Positions 31,921 to 39,369 of a stretch of 41,506 bases of DNA are shown piece after piece. The stretch covers positions 1-41,506 of the forward strand of contig DAIDIW010000009.1 of assembly GCA_027451665.1 (NCBI GenBank), read 5' to 3'. Numbering within the stretch: position 1 is the stretch's first letter; each line of letters opens with the position of its first letter. The notes under the pieces are model-generated. The model ran no database searches, was not told the origin of the DNA, and worked only from the letters and a program-made list of their open reading frames with translations. Both the position numbers and the translations under genes were made by a program. Source of the stretch: Candidatus Kaiserbacteria bacterium (GTDB taxonomy: Bacteria; Patescibacteriota; Minisyncoccia; Phycocordibacterales; Phycocordibacteraceae).

Positions 31921-33117
31921 TTATGCGAGGCTTTGGGTGCCGTGTGCGATAAGCGCATCCGGGTCTGCAAAATCGCTCATGCGTGCGCGATAGAAGCCCG
32001 CAAGCGCGATCATAATGGCATTGTCGGTCGTAAGACGTGCCGGCGGTATGCGAAGTGCGACGCCGGGGTGTGCCTTCGCGATCTTGTCCTTGAAGACGCG
32101 GCGTATGTGAGTGTTTGCGGAGACGCCGCCGCCGATGACGAGCGTCTTCGCACCGGTTTCCTCAAGCGCTCGCGCGGTCTTCTTCCAGAGCACTTCGGCT
32201 ACCGCGTTTTCGAACTCGTAGGCCATCTGTACGCGCTCGTCCGGCGAGAGGCCGGTGCGTTTCTTAAGCGCATAGAGCACGGCAGTCTTCAAACCCGAGA
32301 AAGAGAAGTCGCAGGTGTTGTCATGGAGAAGGGGGCGGGGGAGCGAGAACGGCGTTTCCAGATTTCCGCCTGTGGGGTCCGGATCCGTCTTTCGCAGGAA
32401 TTCCGAAAGCTTCGAGATCTCCGGACCACCCGGATACGGAAGGTCGAGCATGCGCGCAACCTTGTCGTACGCCTCACCAACCGCATCATCCTTCGTCTGT
32501 CCGATAAGCGTATACGAACGCCATTCGCTCATCGCGACGAGTTCCGTATGCCCGCCCGAGATGAGGAGGGCGAGCAAGGGGAACGCCACGTGCTCGATGG
32601 ACAAGCCTTCGACGTCCTCCTCGGCAAGCGCCGCGAGGATGTGGCCTTCCATATGATTGACGGCGATGACGGGCTTCTTCCACACGAGCGCGAGTGCCTT
32701 CGCGAAATTGATGCCCACCCAGAGCGCCGGCTCGAGCCCGGGCCCGGCGGTCACCGCAATCGCGTCTATTTCCGGCGTCTCAGTCTCCCCTATGAACTCG
32801 AGAAATGCTTCGTCGAGGCCCGGTTCGCGCTCAAGGAGCTTCGCGACCGCGTCATACATTTGCTCGGGAAGCGCCTGCGTATCCTCCGTCAGGAGTTCAG
32901 CTTCCTCGAGTGCCGCAGAAAGAAGCGGCACGAGATTCTTCGCGTGTTCGCGCTTTGCGAGCATGGGGAAGACGCCGCCATATTCCTTATGGATCTCAAT
33001 CTGCGAGAGGAGCGCGTTGCCGAGCACGGTGAAGCGCGCCGAGAGCTCATCGCCCTCGGCGTTTATGATCGCGACCGCCGTCTCATCGCAGGAAGTCTCG
33101 ATGGCGAGTATTCGCAT
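31921..33117 (-). CDS. tsaD: tRNA N6-threonylcarbamoyladenosine transferase TsaD
   Basis: A 398-residue enzyme that transfers threonylcarbamoyl to A37 of ANN-reading tRNAs. The start is MRILAIETSCDETAVA. Metal ligands H155 and H159 are seen in VNHMEGHI, and the ATP region in LLISGGHTEL, with KTAVLYAL and GGVSANTHIR later. It is about 50 residues longer than E. coli TsaD: an extra helical segment of about 35 residues (ALPEQMYDAVAKLLEREPGL) sits between the EEAELL helix and IDAIAVTAGPG. TsaC, which makes the substrate, is at 39370. It begins from a shared, leaderless, two-way promoter with orn. Confidence 0.96.
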   Translation of the reverse strand: MRILAIETSCDETAVAIINAEGDELSARFTVLGNALLSQIEIHKEYGGVFPMLAKREHAKNLVPLLSAALEEAELLTEDTQALPEQMYDAVAKLLEREPGLDEAFLEFIGETETPEIDAIAVTAGPGLEPALWVGINFAKALALVWKKPVIAVNHMEGHILAALAEEDVEGLSIEHVAFPLLALLISGGHTELVAMSEWRSYTLIGQTKDDAVGEAYDKVARMLDLPYPGGPEISKLSEFLRKTDPDPTGGNLETPFSLPRPLLHDNTCDFSFSGLKTAVLYALKKRTGLSPDERVQMAYEFENAVAEVLWKKTARALEETGAKTLVIGGGVSANTHIRRVFKDKIAKAHPGVALRIPPARLTTDNAIMIALAGFYRARMSDFADPDALIAHGTQSLA

Positions 33118-33125
33118 ATGCGGGG

Positions 33126-33132
33126 TATTATA
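33126..33132. promoter_or_regulatory. Overlapping divergent -10 boxes of tsaD and orn
   Basis: TATTAT on the plus strand (33126-33131, 6 bases before the orn ATG) and TATAAT on the minus strand (33132-33127, 9 bases before the tsaD ATG) overlap in GGTATTATACC, nearly palindromic. Both transcripts would begin at or within a few bases of their ATG. Confidence 0.6.
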
Positions 33133-33137
33133 CCTGT

Positions 33138-33698
33138 ATGCGCCGAAATGACCTCCTTTGCTGGATGGACCTCGAAATGACCTCGCTGCAGGACGCTACG
33201 AAGGACCGAATCATCGAGATTGCAGTCCTCTTGACCGACAAGAATCTGCGCGTGGTTGCAGAAGGGCCGAATCTCGTCATCCACGCCGACCAAAGTCTCT
33301 TCGAGGACATACCAGAGTCGGCGCGAGCGCTGCATAAGAGGAGCGGCCTCATGGAGGAAGCCGAGCGGAGCACGCTTTCCATGCGTGACGCCGAGGCACA
33401 GGTACTCGCCTTCTTGCAGGAGCATGTCCAACCGCAGACCGCGCCTTTGTGCGGTAATTCGATACACATGGACCGCCACTTCCTGCGTCTTCAGATGCGC
33501 GAACTCGACGAGTATTTTTTCTATAGGTGCATTGATGTTTCCACGATTAAAGAGCTCTCGCGCCGTTGGGCGCCTAAGATTTATGAGGAAGCACGCGCTC
33601 GCAAAGGTGAGAGCGCACATCGGGCGATGGACGATATTAAAGCTTCACTCAGCGAGCTCGCATTTTATCAAGGCGCATTCTTCTCGCACCCGACCTAG
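33138..33698 (+). CDS. orn: Oligoribonuclease
   Basis: A 186-residue DEDDh 3'-5' exonuclease that degrades very short RNAs in the cytoplasm. The first motif, D11-L-E13, is in LLCWMDLEMTSL, the standard Orn start. The second Asp is in GNSIHMDRHFL, and the last H-x(4)-D in AHRAMDDIKAS. The length is typical. It is divergent from tsaD with only 20 bases between start codons and converges on the DHH gene with a 4-base overlap of stop codons. Confidence 0.94.
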   Translation: MRRNDLLCWMDLEMTSLQDATKDRIIEIAVLLTDKNLRVVAEGPNLVIHADQSLFEDIPESARALHKRSGLMEEAERSTLSMRDAEAQVLAFLQEHVQPQTAPLCGNSIHMDRHFLRLQMRELDEYFFYRCIDVSTIKELSRRWAPKIYEEARARKGESAHRAMDDIKASLSELAFYQGAFFSHPT

Positions 33699-34546
33699 TC
33701 CTGCTCGAGCTCTTCCCACGGCAGCTTGTGGTCGTTCGGAATGAAGAATCCAGCGCTTCCCGCATGGCCGCCGCCGCCATACTTCGCGGCAAGCGCCGAG
33801 ACATCTACCGAGCCATCGCTCCGTATCGATACGCCGAAGCCGTCGGGGTGCGCGGAGACGACGAGCGCGATCGGCGGCAGCTTTGCGTAGAGCAAATTGC
33901 CGATGCGCGAGCGCATCGTGATCGAGGGGAGGGAATTGGCGAAATAACACTCATGCCCCTCAAAGCGCACTTTCTTTGCTGCCTCGACCGCAATTGCACA
34001 AAGCTTCTCATAGAACTCATCATACGTGCGCGCTTTAGCAAGGAAAGCGGCTCGCGATTCGGTAGCATCAAACGCGTGCACCATCCCGTCCCAGACGTCG
34101 AAATCGTACGGCTGCACGATGAGATAGGTCGCGATATAGCGCGTCTCCGGAAGCGCCATGCGAAAAATGTCGAAGTCCTCGATGTACGACAAGAGTTTCG
34201 GAACCGGTTCATCAGGATGGAAATACGTCCACGCGAGCGTGGCGCCGGAGCGCTCGGTGTCGAAGACATGCTCGGGCGCGGATTCGGTGATGGCGCGCGC
34301 GCTCAGGTGATGGTCGATCGCGACCACACGTTTCGCGCGCGCGATAAGCTCCCGCATGGCTTCGGGAGTCTCGTCGTATGAGAAGTCGAGGATGTATACC
34401 TCTTTTCCATCGATACTCTCCGGCAGCGGGTCGCCGTACCCGGCTTCGACATAGTCCGCGGTATCGCCGAACTTCTTCCAGGCGGCATATGCGGCACCGA
34501 ACCCGTCGGGGCAGCGCTTGTGATAGATGACGACGATACCCTTCAT
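33695..34546 (-). CDS. DHH-family phosphoesterase
   Basis: A 283-residue protein with the DHH motif D78-H79-H80 in VVAIDHHLS, an early DGFGAAY (Asp ligand, residue 14) and DFSYDET near 54-60. The C-terminal DHHA1-like region has 'GGGGHAGSAGFF', which binds the substrate phosphate. Members hydrolyse small nucleotides (nanoRNA, pAp, cyclic dinucleotides). Together with orn next door this suggests turnover of short RNA or nucleotides, but substrate cannot be read. A TAGTAT -10 box inside the end of the upstream gene lies 6 bases before the ATG. Confidence 0.85.
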   Translation of the reverse strand: MKGIVVIYHKRCPDGFGAAYAAWKKFGDTADYVEAGYGDPLPESIDGKEVYILDFSYDETPEAMRELIARAKRVVAIDHHLSARAITESAPEHVFDTERSGATLAWTYFHPDEPVPKLLSYIEDFDIFRMALPETRYIATYLIVQPYDFDVWDGMVHAFDATESRAAFLAKARTYDEFYEKLCAIAVEAAKKVRFEGHECYFANSLPSITMRSRIGNLLYAKLPPIALVVSAHPDGFGVSIRSDGSVDVSALAAKYGGGGHAGSAGFFIPNDHKLPWEELEQD

Positions 34547-34555
34547 ATGCTGATA

Positions 34556-35452
34556 CTAATGCACGAAGCGGACGTAGATACCGGCGGGGATGACGCGTAC
34601 GCTGCGTTCCTCTGACGCAGTCGCGCGGAGGCCGCCGGACTCTTCTATGTGAAGCTCGCCGCATTCGCCGGCAACGTCGCCAAACGCGCTCTCGACGGCT
34701 TGCGCGAGAGAACACGGCGCATAGCCGGCCGCATAGCCACTCACGAGGAAGAAAGAACCCGGGACGTCAGAGAGCAGGTCCCTCAGCGCGGAAAGCAAAG
34801 CGGGGAGGTCTTCCTCGATCTTCCAGACTTCGCCCTTCGCCCCGCGCCCGAACGCGGGCGGATCGAGGATGATGCCTTCATACCGATTGCCGCGACGCAT
34901 CTCCCGCTTCGCGAATGTGAGCACGTCGTCAAGCAGCCAGCGGATGGCGTCATGCGGAAGTCCTGAACGCTGTGCATTTTCGTTCGCCCAGTCGAGCGCT
35001 TGCTTAGAGGCATCGACGTGCGTCACCTTCGCGCCCGCTAGGGCCGCGACGATCGAAGCGGCACCGGTATAGCCGAAGAGATTCAGCACTTTCGGCGCGT
35101 CAAGCTGCCTGATACGTTCACGCGACCAGTCCCAGTTCGGCGCTTGCTCGGGAAAGATTCCGGTGTGTTTGAAATTTGTAAGCCGCGCGCCAAGCCGGAG
35201 GTCTTCCCATGGGACCTCCCAGTCTTCCGGCAACGCCCGGCGCACGTCCCATGAGCCCTTCGTCTCGCCGCCGAACGCGAATCGCGCGTGTGCCTCCTCC
35301 CAACGTTCAGGAGCGCGCTTCGCCCACAGGGCTTGCGTCTCGGGACGGGCCGTCACGATGGCCCCAAAGCGTTCGAGCTTCATATTCTCGCCCGAGTCGA
35401 TGAGTTCGTAGCCTTCCCAGGGCTTGGTCAGGAGGTGATGGTCGTATCTCAT
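34556..35452 (-). CDS. SAM-dependent RNA methyltransferase (RlmI/RlmK-like)
   Basis: A 298-residue enzyme from ATG 35452. The Rossmann core has 'KVLNLFGYTGAASIVAALAG' (motif I), THVDAS, and the catalytic-region LDPPAFGRG (motif IV). This matches the class I rRNA cytosine/guanine methyltransferases of the RlmI/RlmK group. The N-terminal PUA domain of RlmI is not recognisable, so it is a short form. Start chosen because the ATG overlaps the stop of rlmB as ATGA; the in-frame start at 35482 is less likely. Confidence 0.85.
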   Translation of the reverse strand: MRYDHHLLTKPWEGYELIDSGENMKLERFGAIVTARPETQALWAKRAPERWEEAHARFAFGGETKGSWDVRRALPEDWEVPWEDLRLGARLTNFKHTGIFPEQAPNWDWSRERIRQLDAPKVLNLFGYTGAASIVAALAGAKVTHVDASKQALDWANENAQRSGLPHDAIRWLLDDVLTFAKREMRRGNRYEGIILDPPAFGRGAKGEVWKIEEDLPALLSALRDLLSDVPGSFFLVSGYAAGYAPCSLAQAVESAFGDVAGECGELHIEESGGLRATASEERSVRVIPAGIYVRFVH

Positions 35453-36228
35453 ACGAGAAATTCGGGATGCTTGCGAGACCAATCGTAGAAGACGACTGCG
35501 GCCGATACGGCAGCGTTCAGCGATTCAGTACGCGAATGCATCGGTATCGCGAGCTTGACGTCGCAGTGTTCGAGCGTCTTCTCCCTGATGCCGGCCCCCT
35601 CGTTCCCGACTATGAACGCCGCTGGCGCGTCATACGTATCGACGCCGAGCGTGGTGGAGCCGTCCATCGAAAGTCCGTAGGTCCAGAAACCGTGCTTTTT
35701 CAGCACTTCGAGCGCTTGATTCACATTGCCGATCGCGACGAGCGGGATGCAAAATGCCATCCCGGCAGACGTCTTTACGACCGTACCCGTGACAGGCGCT
35801 TGATTGTGCTCGGGTATGAGCACGCCCGAGAGGCCGAAGGCTGCCGCGCTGCGTATGATCGCGCCCACATTATGCGGATCCTGAACTTCTCCAAGAATCG
35901 CGACGGCGGGATTCGTCGTGAGGTCGATGCGTGCGAGGAAATCGTCGAGCGAGATAAGGAGTTTCTCGGGCGCCATGATGGCGATGACACCCTGATGGAT
36001 CGCATCTCGACCGACGAGCTCCTTGCCCTCATCGCCTTTCAGCTCCTGGACAGGGATGCGATAGTCCTCGAGCTTGGCGCGCAGCTTCTCGTTCTGCAGG
36101 CCTTTCGCGAGGAACACCTTGCGTATCGTCTGCGGTGCGCCCTCAAGCGCCTCCATAAGCGCATGGAGTCCGTAGATATAGATTTTCTCACGTTTCGGCG
36201 ACCGCCTTTTCTGGTTCCGGTCTTTCAT
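35449..36228 (-). CDS. rlmB: SpoU/TrmH-family 23S rRNA ribose methyltransferase (RlmB-like)
   Basis: A 259-residue enzyme from ATG 36228. The N-terminal substrate-binding domain starts 'IYIYGLHALMEALEG'. The SPOUT knot domain follows with 'VAILGEVQDPHNVGAIIRSAAAFG' (motif 1), 'AFIVGNEGAGI' (motif 2) and 'IPMHSRTESLNAAVSAAV' (motif 3). It methylates a ribose 2'-OH in 23S rRNA or in tRNA. The longer frame to 36306 would add 26 residues encoded by a segment that is also found as an inverted copy at 36776-36898; I regard this as upstream DNA, not protein. Confidence 0.9.
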   Translation of the reverse strand: MKDRNQKRRSPKREKIYIYGLHALMEALEGAPQTIRKVFLAKGLQNEKLRAKLEDYRIPVQELKGDEGKELVGRDAIHQGVIAIMAPEKLLISLDDFLARIDLTTNPAVAILGEVQDPHNVGAIIRSAAAFGLSGVLIPEHNQAPVTGTVVKTSAGMAFCIPLVAIGNVNQALEVLKKHGFWTYGLSMDGSTTLGVDTYDAPAAFIVGNEGAGIREKTLEHCDVKLAIPMHSRTESLNAAVSAAVVFYDWSRKHPEFLV

Positions 36229-36229
36229 C

Positions 36230-36350
36230 TGGTGGCTTTGTATCAGTCTGCTCGAACGCATTTTAGCAGAAACGGGGCGCTCTAGGGTAGTCATGCAGGT
36301 AGTCATTCGGGGTATGGTGGAATGACTACCCCCCCTCGCGCCTCTCTCGC
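36230..36350. repeat. Inverted repeat, left arm (rlmB upstream region)
   Basis: 121 bp whose reverse complement occurs at 36776-36898. The arms differ only by a G-run of 7 against 9. It contains the probable rlmB promoter (TGCTAAAAT read on the minus strand) and begins 2 bases upstream of the rlmB start. The 425-bp loop between the arms has no clear gene. Confidence 0.9.
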
Positions 36351-36775
36351 GGGATAGACATGTTATTTAGGCCTATGGCCAATGACTTTAGTTTATCCCA
36401 ACAAACCCCAACTTGAAACTTGCGGTTTTTGTCGCGGGGGCGTTAGTCGTAGGGGGTCGGCGGCCTCACTTCTTGCGAACTTTTTGAGATAGGTTCTCGC
36501 CATACAAGGTACTCCAATTGTACCAATTCCCGACCCCCGGAAACGAGGCCTTCCTCCTTCCCGTCCTATCCTTTTTCGCAGTTCTACCCCCCACCGACGA
36601 GCAAAAGAAACAGAAGGACGGAAGGAGAAGGCCGAGGCACGAACTCGGCCTTGGGGCGGGCGGACGTGGTACTCCACGGCCGCCATTCACGGAGGAACGC
36701 CACGGGGGCGTTCCGGAGGGAAGTCGGGGTTGCGTTTTGAGAGGAGGCGGCGCTGAAAACGCGAGCGTTGGTGCG
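36351..36775. other. Loop between inverted arms, no gene assigned
   Basis: A 425-bp GC-rich stretch. A 9-bp stem AAGGCCGAG/CTCGGCCTT (36631-36655) and an 8-bp stem GGAACGCC/GGCGTTCC (about 36692-36712) look like terminators without T-runs. A TACAAT box and a 36-codon frame on the minus strand (MARTYLKKFARSE... start near 36500) are seen, but I would not call a gene. Confidence 0.4.
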
Positions 36776-36898
36776 GCGAGAGAGGCGCGAGGGGGGGGGT
36801 AGTCATTCCACCATACCCCGAATGACTACCTGCATGACTACCCTAGAGCGCCCCGTTTCTGCTAAAATGCGTTCGAGCAGACTGATACAAAGCCACCA
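36776..36898. repeat. Inverted repeat, right arm
   Basis: 123 bp, reverse complement of 36230-36350 apart from the G-run. It ends at GCCACCA, where the rlmB copy goes on to its start codon but this copy continues instead into the recombinase tail (TAGTAGGAAC). The join is therefore a recombination scar. Confidence 0.9.
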
Positions 36899-37059
36899 TA
36901 GTAGGAACAAGATTTTTTTCAGTGAGGTTTTCTTTGGCATGAGCCAAAGAAAACCATGGATTTTGGGGCAAACCGCGCGCTTCGCGCGACGAGAGGGTGA
37001 GGTTCGAGAATACGAAAGCCGAAGATTCTTTGGAGGGAGGATTTTTTGGAGGGGAGGTC
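36895..37059 (-). pseudogene. Serine recombinase 3' tail, copy A
   Basis: About 165 bp matching, in reverse complement, the end of the truncated recombinase at 39099-39254. The translation NLTLSSREARGLPQNPWFSLAHAKEN is the characteristic tail of Parcubacterial recombinases, preceded by Ser/Lys/Pro-rich codons. Copy A has a 10-base insertion, one substitution and a one-base longer A-run, so it has drifted from copy B. Only the tail is present, without the rest of a gene. A 13-bp perfect hairpin (36926-36938 with 36943-36955) lies in the coding tail of both copies. Confidence 0.75.
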
Positions 37060-37159
37060 GCACTCATCGAGCATACCCCTTACCCCACCCGTCCCGTGCG
37101 CGGGCTATGCAGAGATTTATTTTTTCGCCAAGTTTTTCTGGGCTTGGCGAAAACTCCCT

Positions 37160-37504
37160 TCACACATGGAAGTAAGCGTATATCAATAAAGACGCGGCGC
37201 AGAATATAACACCTGTTCTCGCAAGAAACCTGCTTGATAGGTGGCCTTGCGTGAGGCGATATGTATAGTAGCTAGCGTAGCTGAAATTATACGTTAGTGC
37301 CGGATTGAGTTTCTTTCGTAAGTCGAACTCCCATTTACTCAATATGCAATAGCCGAGAGTGAGCGTTGAAATCAGAGTACCGATAAGCACTCCCAGATAG
37401 ATAACCCAAAATGATGGAACGAGCCAGCCGAAAAGCGCGATGCAGACAACGGCAAAGTGTACTAGCCAAATTGAGTCCGCAGCAATCTTATACAGTGTCC
37501 GCAT
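37160..37504 (-). CDS. DUF2784 membrane protein
   Basis: A 114-residue protein with about three or four membrane helices: an N-terminal pair 'ADSIWLVHFAVVCIALFGW' and 'FWVIYLGVLIGTLISTL', and a final one. 'CILSKWEFDLRKKLNP' between them is the DUF2784 pattern (a Cys-x-L-x-x-W-E segment). Function is unknown. It is visibly AT-richer than the flanking genes and lies in a zone bounded by recombinase tails, so it was probably imported. It follows the deaminase gene by 21 bases. Confidence 0.75.
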   Translation of the reverse strand: MRTLYKIAADSIWLVHFAVVCIALFGWLVPSFWVIYLGVLIGTLISTLTLGYCILSKWEFDLRKKLNPALTYNFSYASYYTYRLTQGHLSSRFLARTGVIFCAASLLIYAYFHV

Positions 37505-37525
37505 AGCGTTCCCCGCTAGCGAGGA

Positions 37526-37924
37526 CTATATCTTTTTGAACCAATCGTGGTATGGGAGAAGCTCCTTTAGCGGGGCTGATTTACTTTCATCCAAAATCAC
37601 CTCTGTTTCCAAGTTGTCTTTATCTATTTGACGCATGAACTCACGACATCTGCCGCACGGCGATAGAACGTAAGCATCATCATTTTTATCTTTCCAGATA
37701 GCGACTATCTTTTTTATTTTGGATTCTCCGGCTGTAATCATAGCACCGATGGCGTTGTGCTCGGCGCAAAATCCCATACTCGAACTGGTATCTATGCAAA
37801 CGCCAAGATAGACGTTGCCCTTGTCGGTAAGCAACGCACAGCCAACGTCGCCGATAATGTAATCGCCGTTTTGTCGGCTACGCACTACTGCCGCAGCTTT
37901 CGCAATAAGTTCGTCATTCGTCAT
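37526..37924 (-). CDS. Cytidine deaminase-like protein
   Basis: A 132-residue zinc deaminase. The catalytic and zinc residues are C53-A-E55 in MGFCAEHNAIG and C90-x-x-C93 in LSPCGRCREF, the C-A-E ... P-C-x-x-C set of tetrameric cytidine deaminases and blasticidin-S deaminases. It is a normal length for the group. Substrate is not certain: CAEHNAI differs from the usual CAERTAI, so a nucleoside other than cytidine, or an antibiotic, is possible. AT-rich, with cargo-like position between recombinase tails. Confidence 0.88.
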   Translation of the reverse strand: MTNDELIAKAAAVVRSRQNGDYIIGDVGCALLTDKGNVYLGVCIDTSSSMGFCAEHNAIGAMITAGESKIKKIVAIWKDKNDDAYVLSPCGRCREFMRQIDKDNLETEVILDESKSAPLKELLPYHDWFKKI

Positions 37925-37932
37925 TTTTAATT

Positions 37933-38451
37933 TTAGTTGAAAAGGGCGATTATATTTTTTCTTGCAAATAAGAATAACATCAGTGCGGCGTAGCTGTAAA
38001 TAATCAGGCCGAACGGGAGATAGCCGCCAAAGCCGAGTATCGGCATTTCAAATACTTTCCAAAAATCGACATACGGAATGGTATATATCCATTTAGGGAT
38101 AGAGTAAAAATTCCACATTTCCCAGAAAAAACCTGTAAAGAGGGTCGCAAACATTACGGAAAACGGGAGTGTCCAATTTCCTTCGGCTGTTTCAGATAGG
38201 AGCGAAGAACTACCGAGCCAACGTGCAAGCGATTCTAGTATCAGAATAGGGGCGACCCATACCAACGCGAATGCTTGCATCGGAAAAGTGTATACAAGCC
38301 AATAGCAAATCGCGGCAAGCAACACACTAATCAACAATGAAAGTGTTTTTGGACGGAAGGGAGCATAGTGCCAAGAGACGAGGCGATGGAAGGAGAGCGG
38401 CGGGAGGCCGTGGAAGAAAGACCAAATAACGAAGTTCCTCTCAAACCCCAT
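37933..38451 (-). CDS. Multi-pass membrane protein, 5' end overlapping a recombinase fragment
   Basis: A 172-residue frame with about five membrane helices. The later part has the features 'EMWNFYSIPKWIYTIPYVDF' and 'FEMPILGFGGYLPFGL', seen also in other bacterial membrane proteins with no named function. The first 25-30 codons (38380-38451) are antisense to real recombinase coding sequence, so they are probably not native: the gene may be truncated at its 5' end at the junction near 38380, or may start at an internal codon. AT-rich like its two neighbours. Confidence 0.6.
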   Translation of the reverse strand: MGFERNFVIWSFFHGLPPLSFHRLVSWHYAPFRPKTLSLLISVLLAAICYWLVYTFPMQAFALVWVAPILILESLARWLGSSSLLSETAEGNWTLPFSVMFATLFTGFFWEMWNFYSIPKWIYTIPYVDFWKVFEMPILGFGGYLPFGLIIYSYAALMLFLFARKNIIALFN

Positions 38452-39280
38452 CTACTACGGCTACTTCCGCTACTGCGGCGAGATGCACGAAGGCAAGCAT
38501 ACGCCCATTGTCAGCAAGGAACTTTTTGACCGCGTGCAAAAAGTGCTCGCGATGCGCAGCCGAGCGCAGAAGCCGACGAAGCAGCCGCAAGTGCTGTGCG
38601 GCCTGTTGAAATGCGGTATCTGCGGCTGCTCCATCACGGGCGAGGTACAGACCAAAAAGAGCGGTCGAAGGTACGTCTACTATCACTGCACCAAGAAACG
38701 CGGCATGTGTGCCGGAGAGTACATCCGAGAGGACGCGCTTGCCTCGCAACTCACCGAGTTGCTCGCTCGCTTTACCATGCCGGAGGCGTGGGCGGCCGAG
38801 CTATTGCGCATGGCCGCCGAGGACGAAACGAAAGCACACGAAACGGCAGCGTCCGCCGTTCGCACCCTGCGGTCGAGCATCGAGAAGATGGAGAACAAGC
38901 TCGCCCGCCTCACCGACCTCTTTATAGAGCAGGACATAGACCGCCCTGTATATCACGAGAAGAAGGCTGCTCTCATGTCCGAGAAGCGGTCGGCGCAGGA
39001 GCAAGTCCTGCGGCTCGAAGGCGATGCTGCCTCTTGGATTGAACCACTCCGCAAATGGGTTGCGGAGGCTTCAATGCTGGACGAAATACGAAAAAACGGC
39101 GACCTCCCCTCCAAAAAATCCTCCCTCCAAAAAATCTTCGGCTCGAACCTCACCCTCTCGTCGCGCGAAGCGCGCGGTTTGCCCCAAAATCCATGGTTTT
39201 CTTTGGCTCATGCCAAAGAAAACCTCACTGAAAAAATCTTGTTCCTACTATGGTGCGCGGTAAGGGACTCGAACCCCTGA
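38380..39280 (+). pseudogene. Serine recombinase, N-terminally truncated (copy B tail)
   Basis: The frame can be followed back to about 38380: 'RPWKKDQITKFLSNPIYYGYFRY', the end of the recombinase domain. Then 'EGKHTPIVSKELFDRVQ', the zinc ribbon 'LKCGICGCSITGE ... YYHCTKKRGMC', a coiled coil of about 110 residues, and the tail 'SSREARGLPQNPWFSLAHAKEN'. The resolvase catalytic domain is missing and the frame upstream hits TAG at about 38364. At the 3' end the frame runs into the antisense of tRNA-Val. An ATG at 38483 is internal, not a true start. It cannot be an active enzyme. Confidence 0.85.
39099..39254. repeat. Inverted repeat partner of 36895-37059 (copy B)
   Basis: About 156 bp, reverse complement of copy A apart from a 10-base gap, one substitution and a one-base homopolymer change. 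It ends exactly at the CCA end of tRNA-Val: both copies share ACCA-TAGTAGG, and differ just before it (tRNA here, rlmB upstream DNA in copy A). Confidence 0.88.
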
Positions 39281-39326
39281 CCCTCCCCACGTCAAGGGGA
39301 TGCTCTACCAACTGAGCTAACCGCGC
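39251..39326 (-). tRNA. tRNA-Val (anticodon GAC), CCA encoded
   Basis: On the minus strand: acceptor GCGCGGT with ACCGCGC, D arm TAGCTCAGTTGGTAGAGCA, anticodon loop with GAC, T arm GGTTCGAGTCC. CCA is encoded at 39253-39251 and is followed at once by the recombinase tail, so this 3' end is the junction of an integrated element. Confidence 0.95.
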
Positions 39327-39356
39327 GCACGCCTCGCAGGATACCCGATTTTCGCC

Positions 39357-39362
39357 TAGTAT
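39357..39362 (+). promoter_or_regulatory. -10 box of tsaC, leaderless
   Basis: TAGTAT, 7 bases before the ATG at 39370. No ribosome-binding site. It lies between tRNA-Val (divergent) and tsaC. Confidence 0.55.
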
Positions 39363-39369
39363 TCAACGC

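Noticed and set aside
30611-31993. 460-codon open frame on the plus strand
   Set aside because: It lies opposite valS, a certain gene. Arg/Asp/Val-rich composition is typical of an antisense shadow in high-GC DNA.
31915-33180. 421-codon open frame on the plus strand
   Set aside because: Antisense of tsaD; no protein features.
37126-37152. Terminator of the DUF2784 gene
   Set aside because: 9-bp stem is real, but on the minus strand it is followed by an A-rich, not T-rich, stretch.
39262-39280. Recombinase ending in a conserved VRDSNP peptide
   Set aside because: This peptide is the antisense reading of tRNA-Val, a common artefact at recombinase-tRNA junctions.
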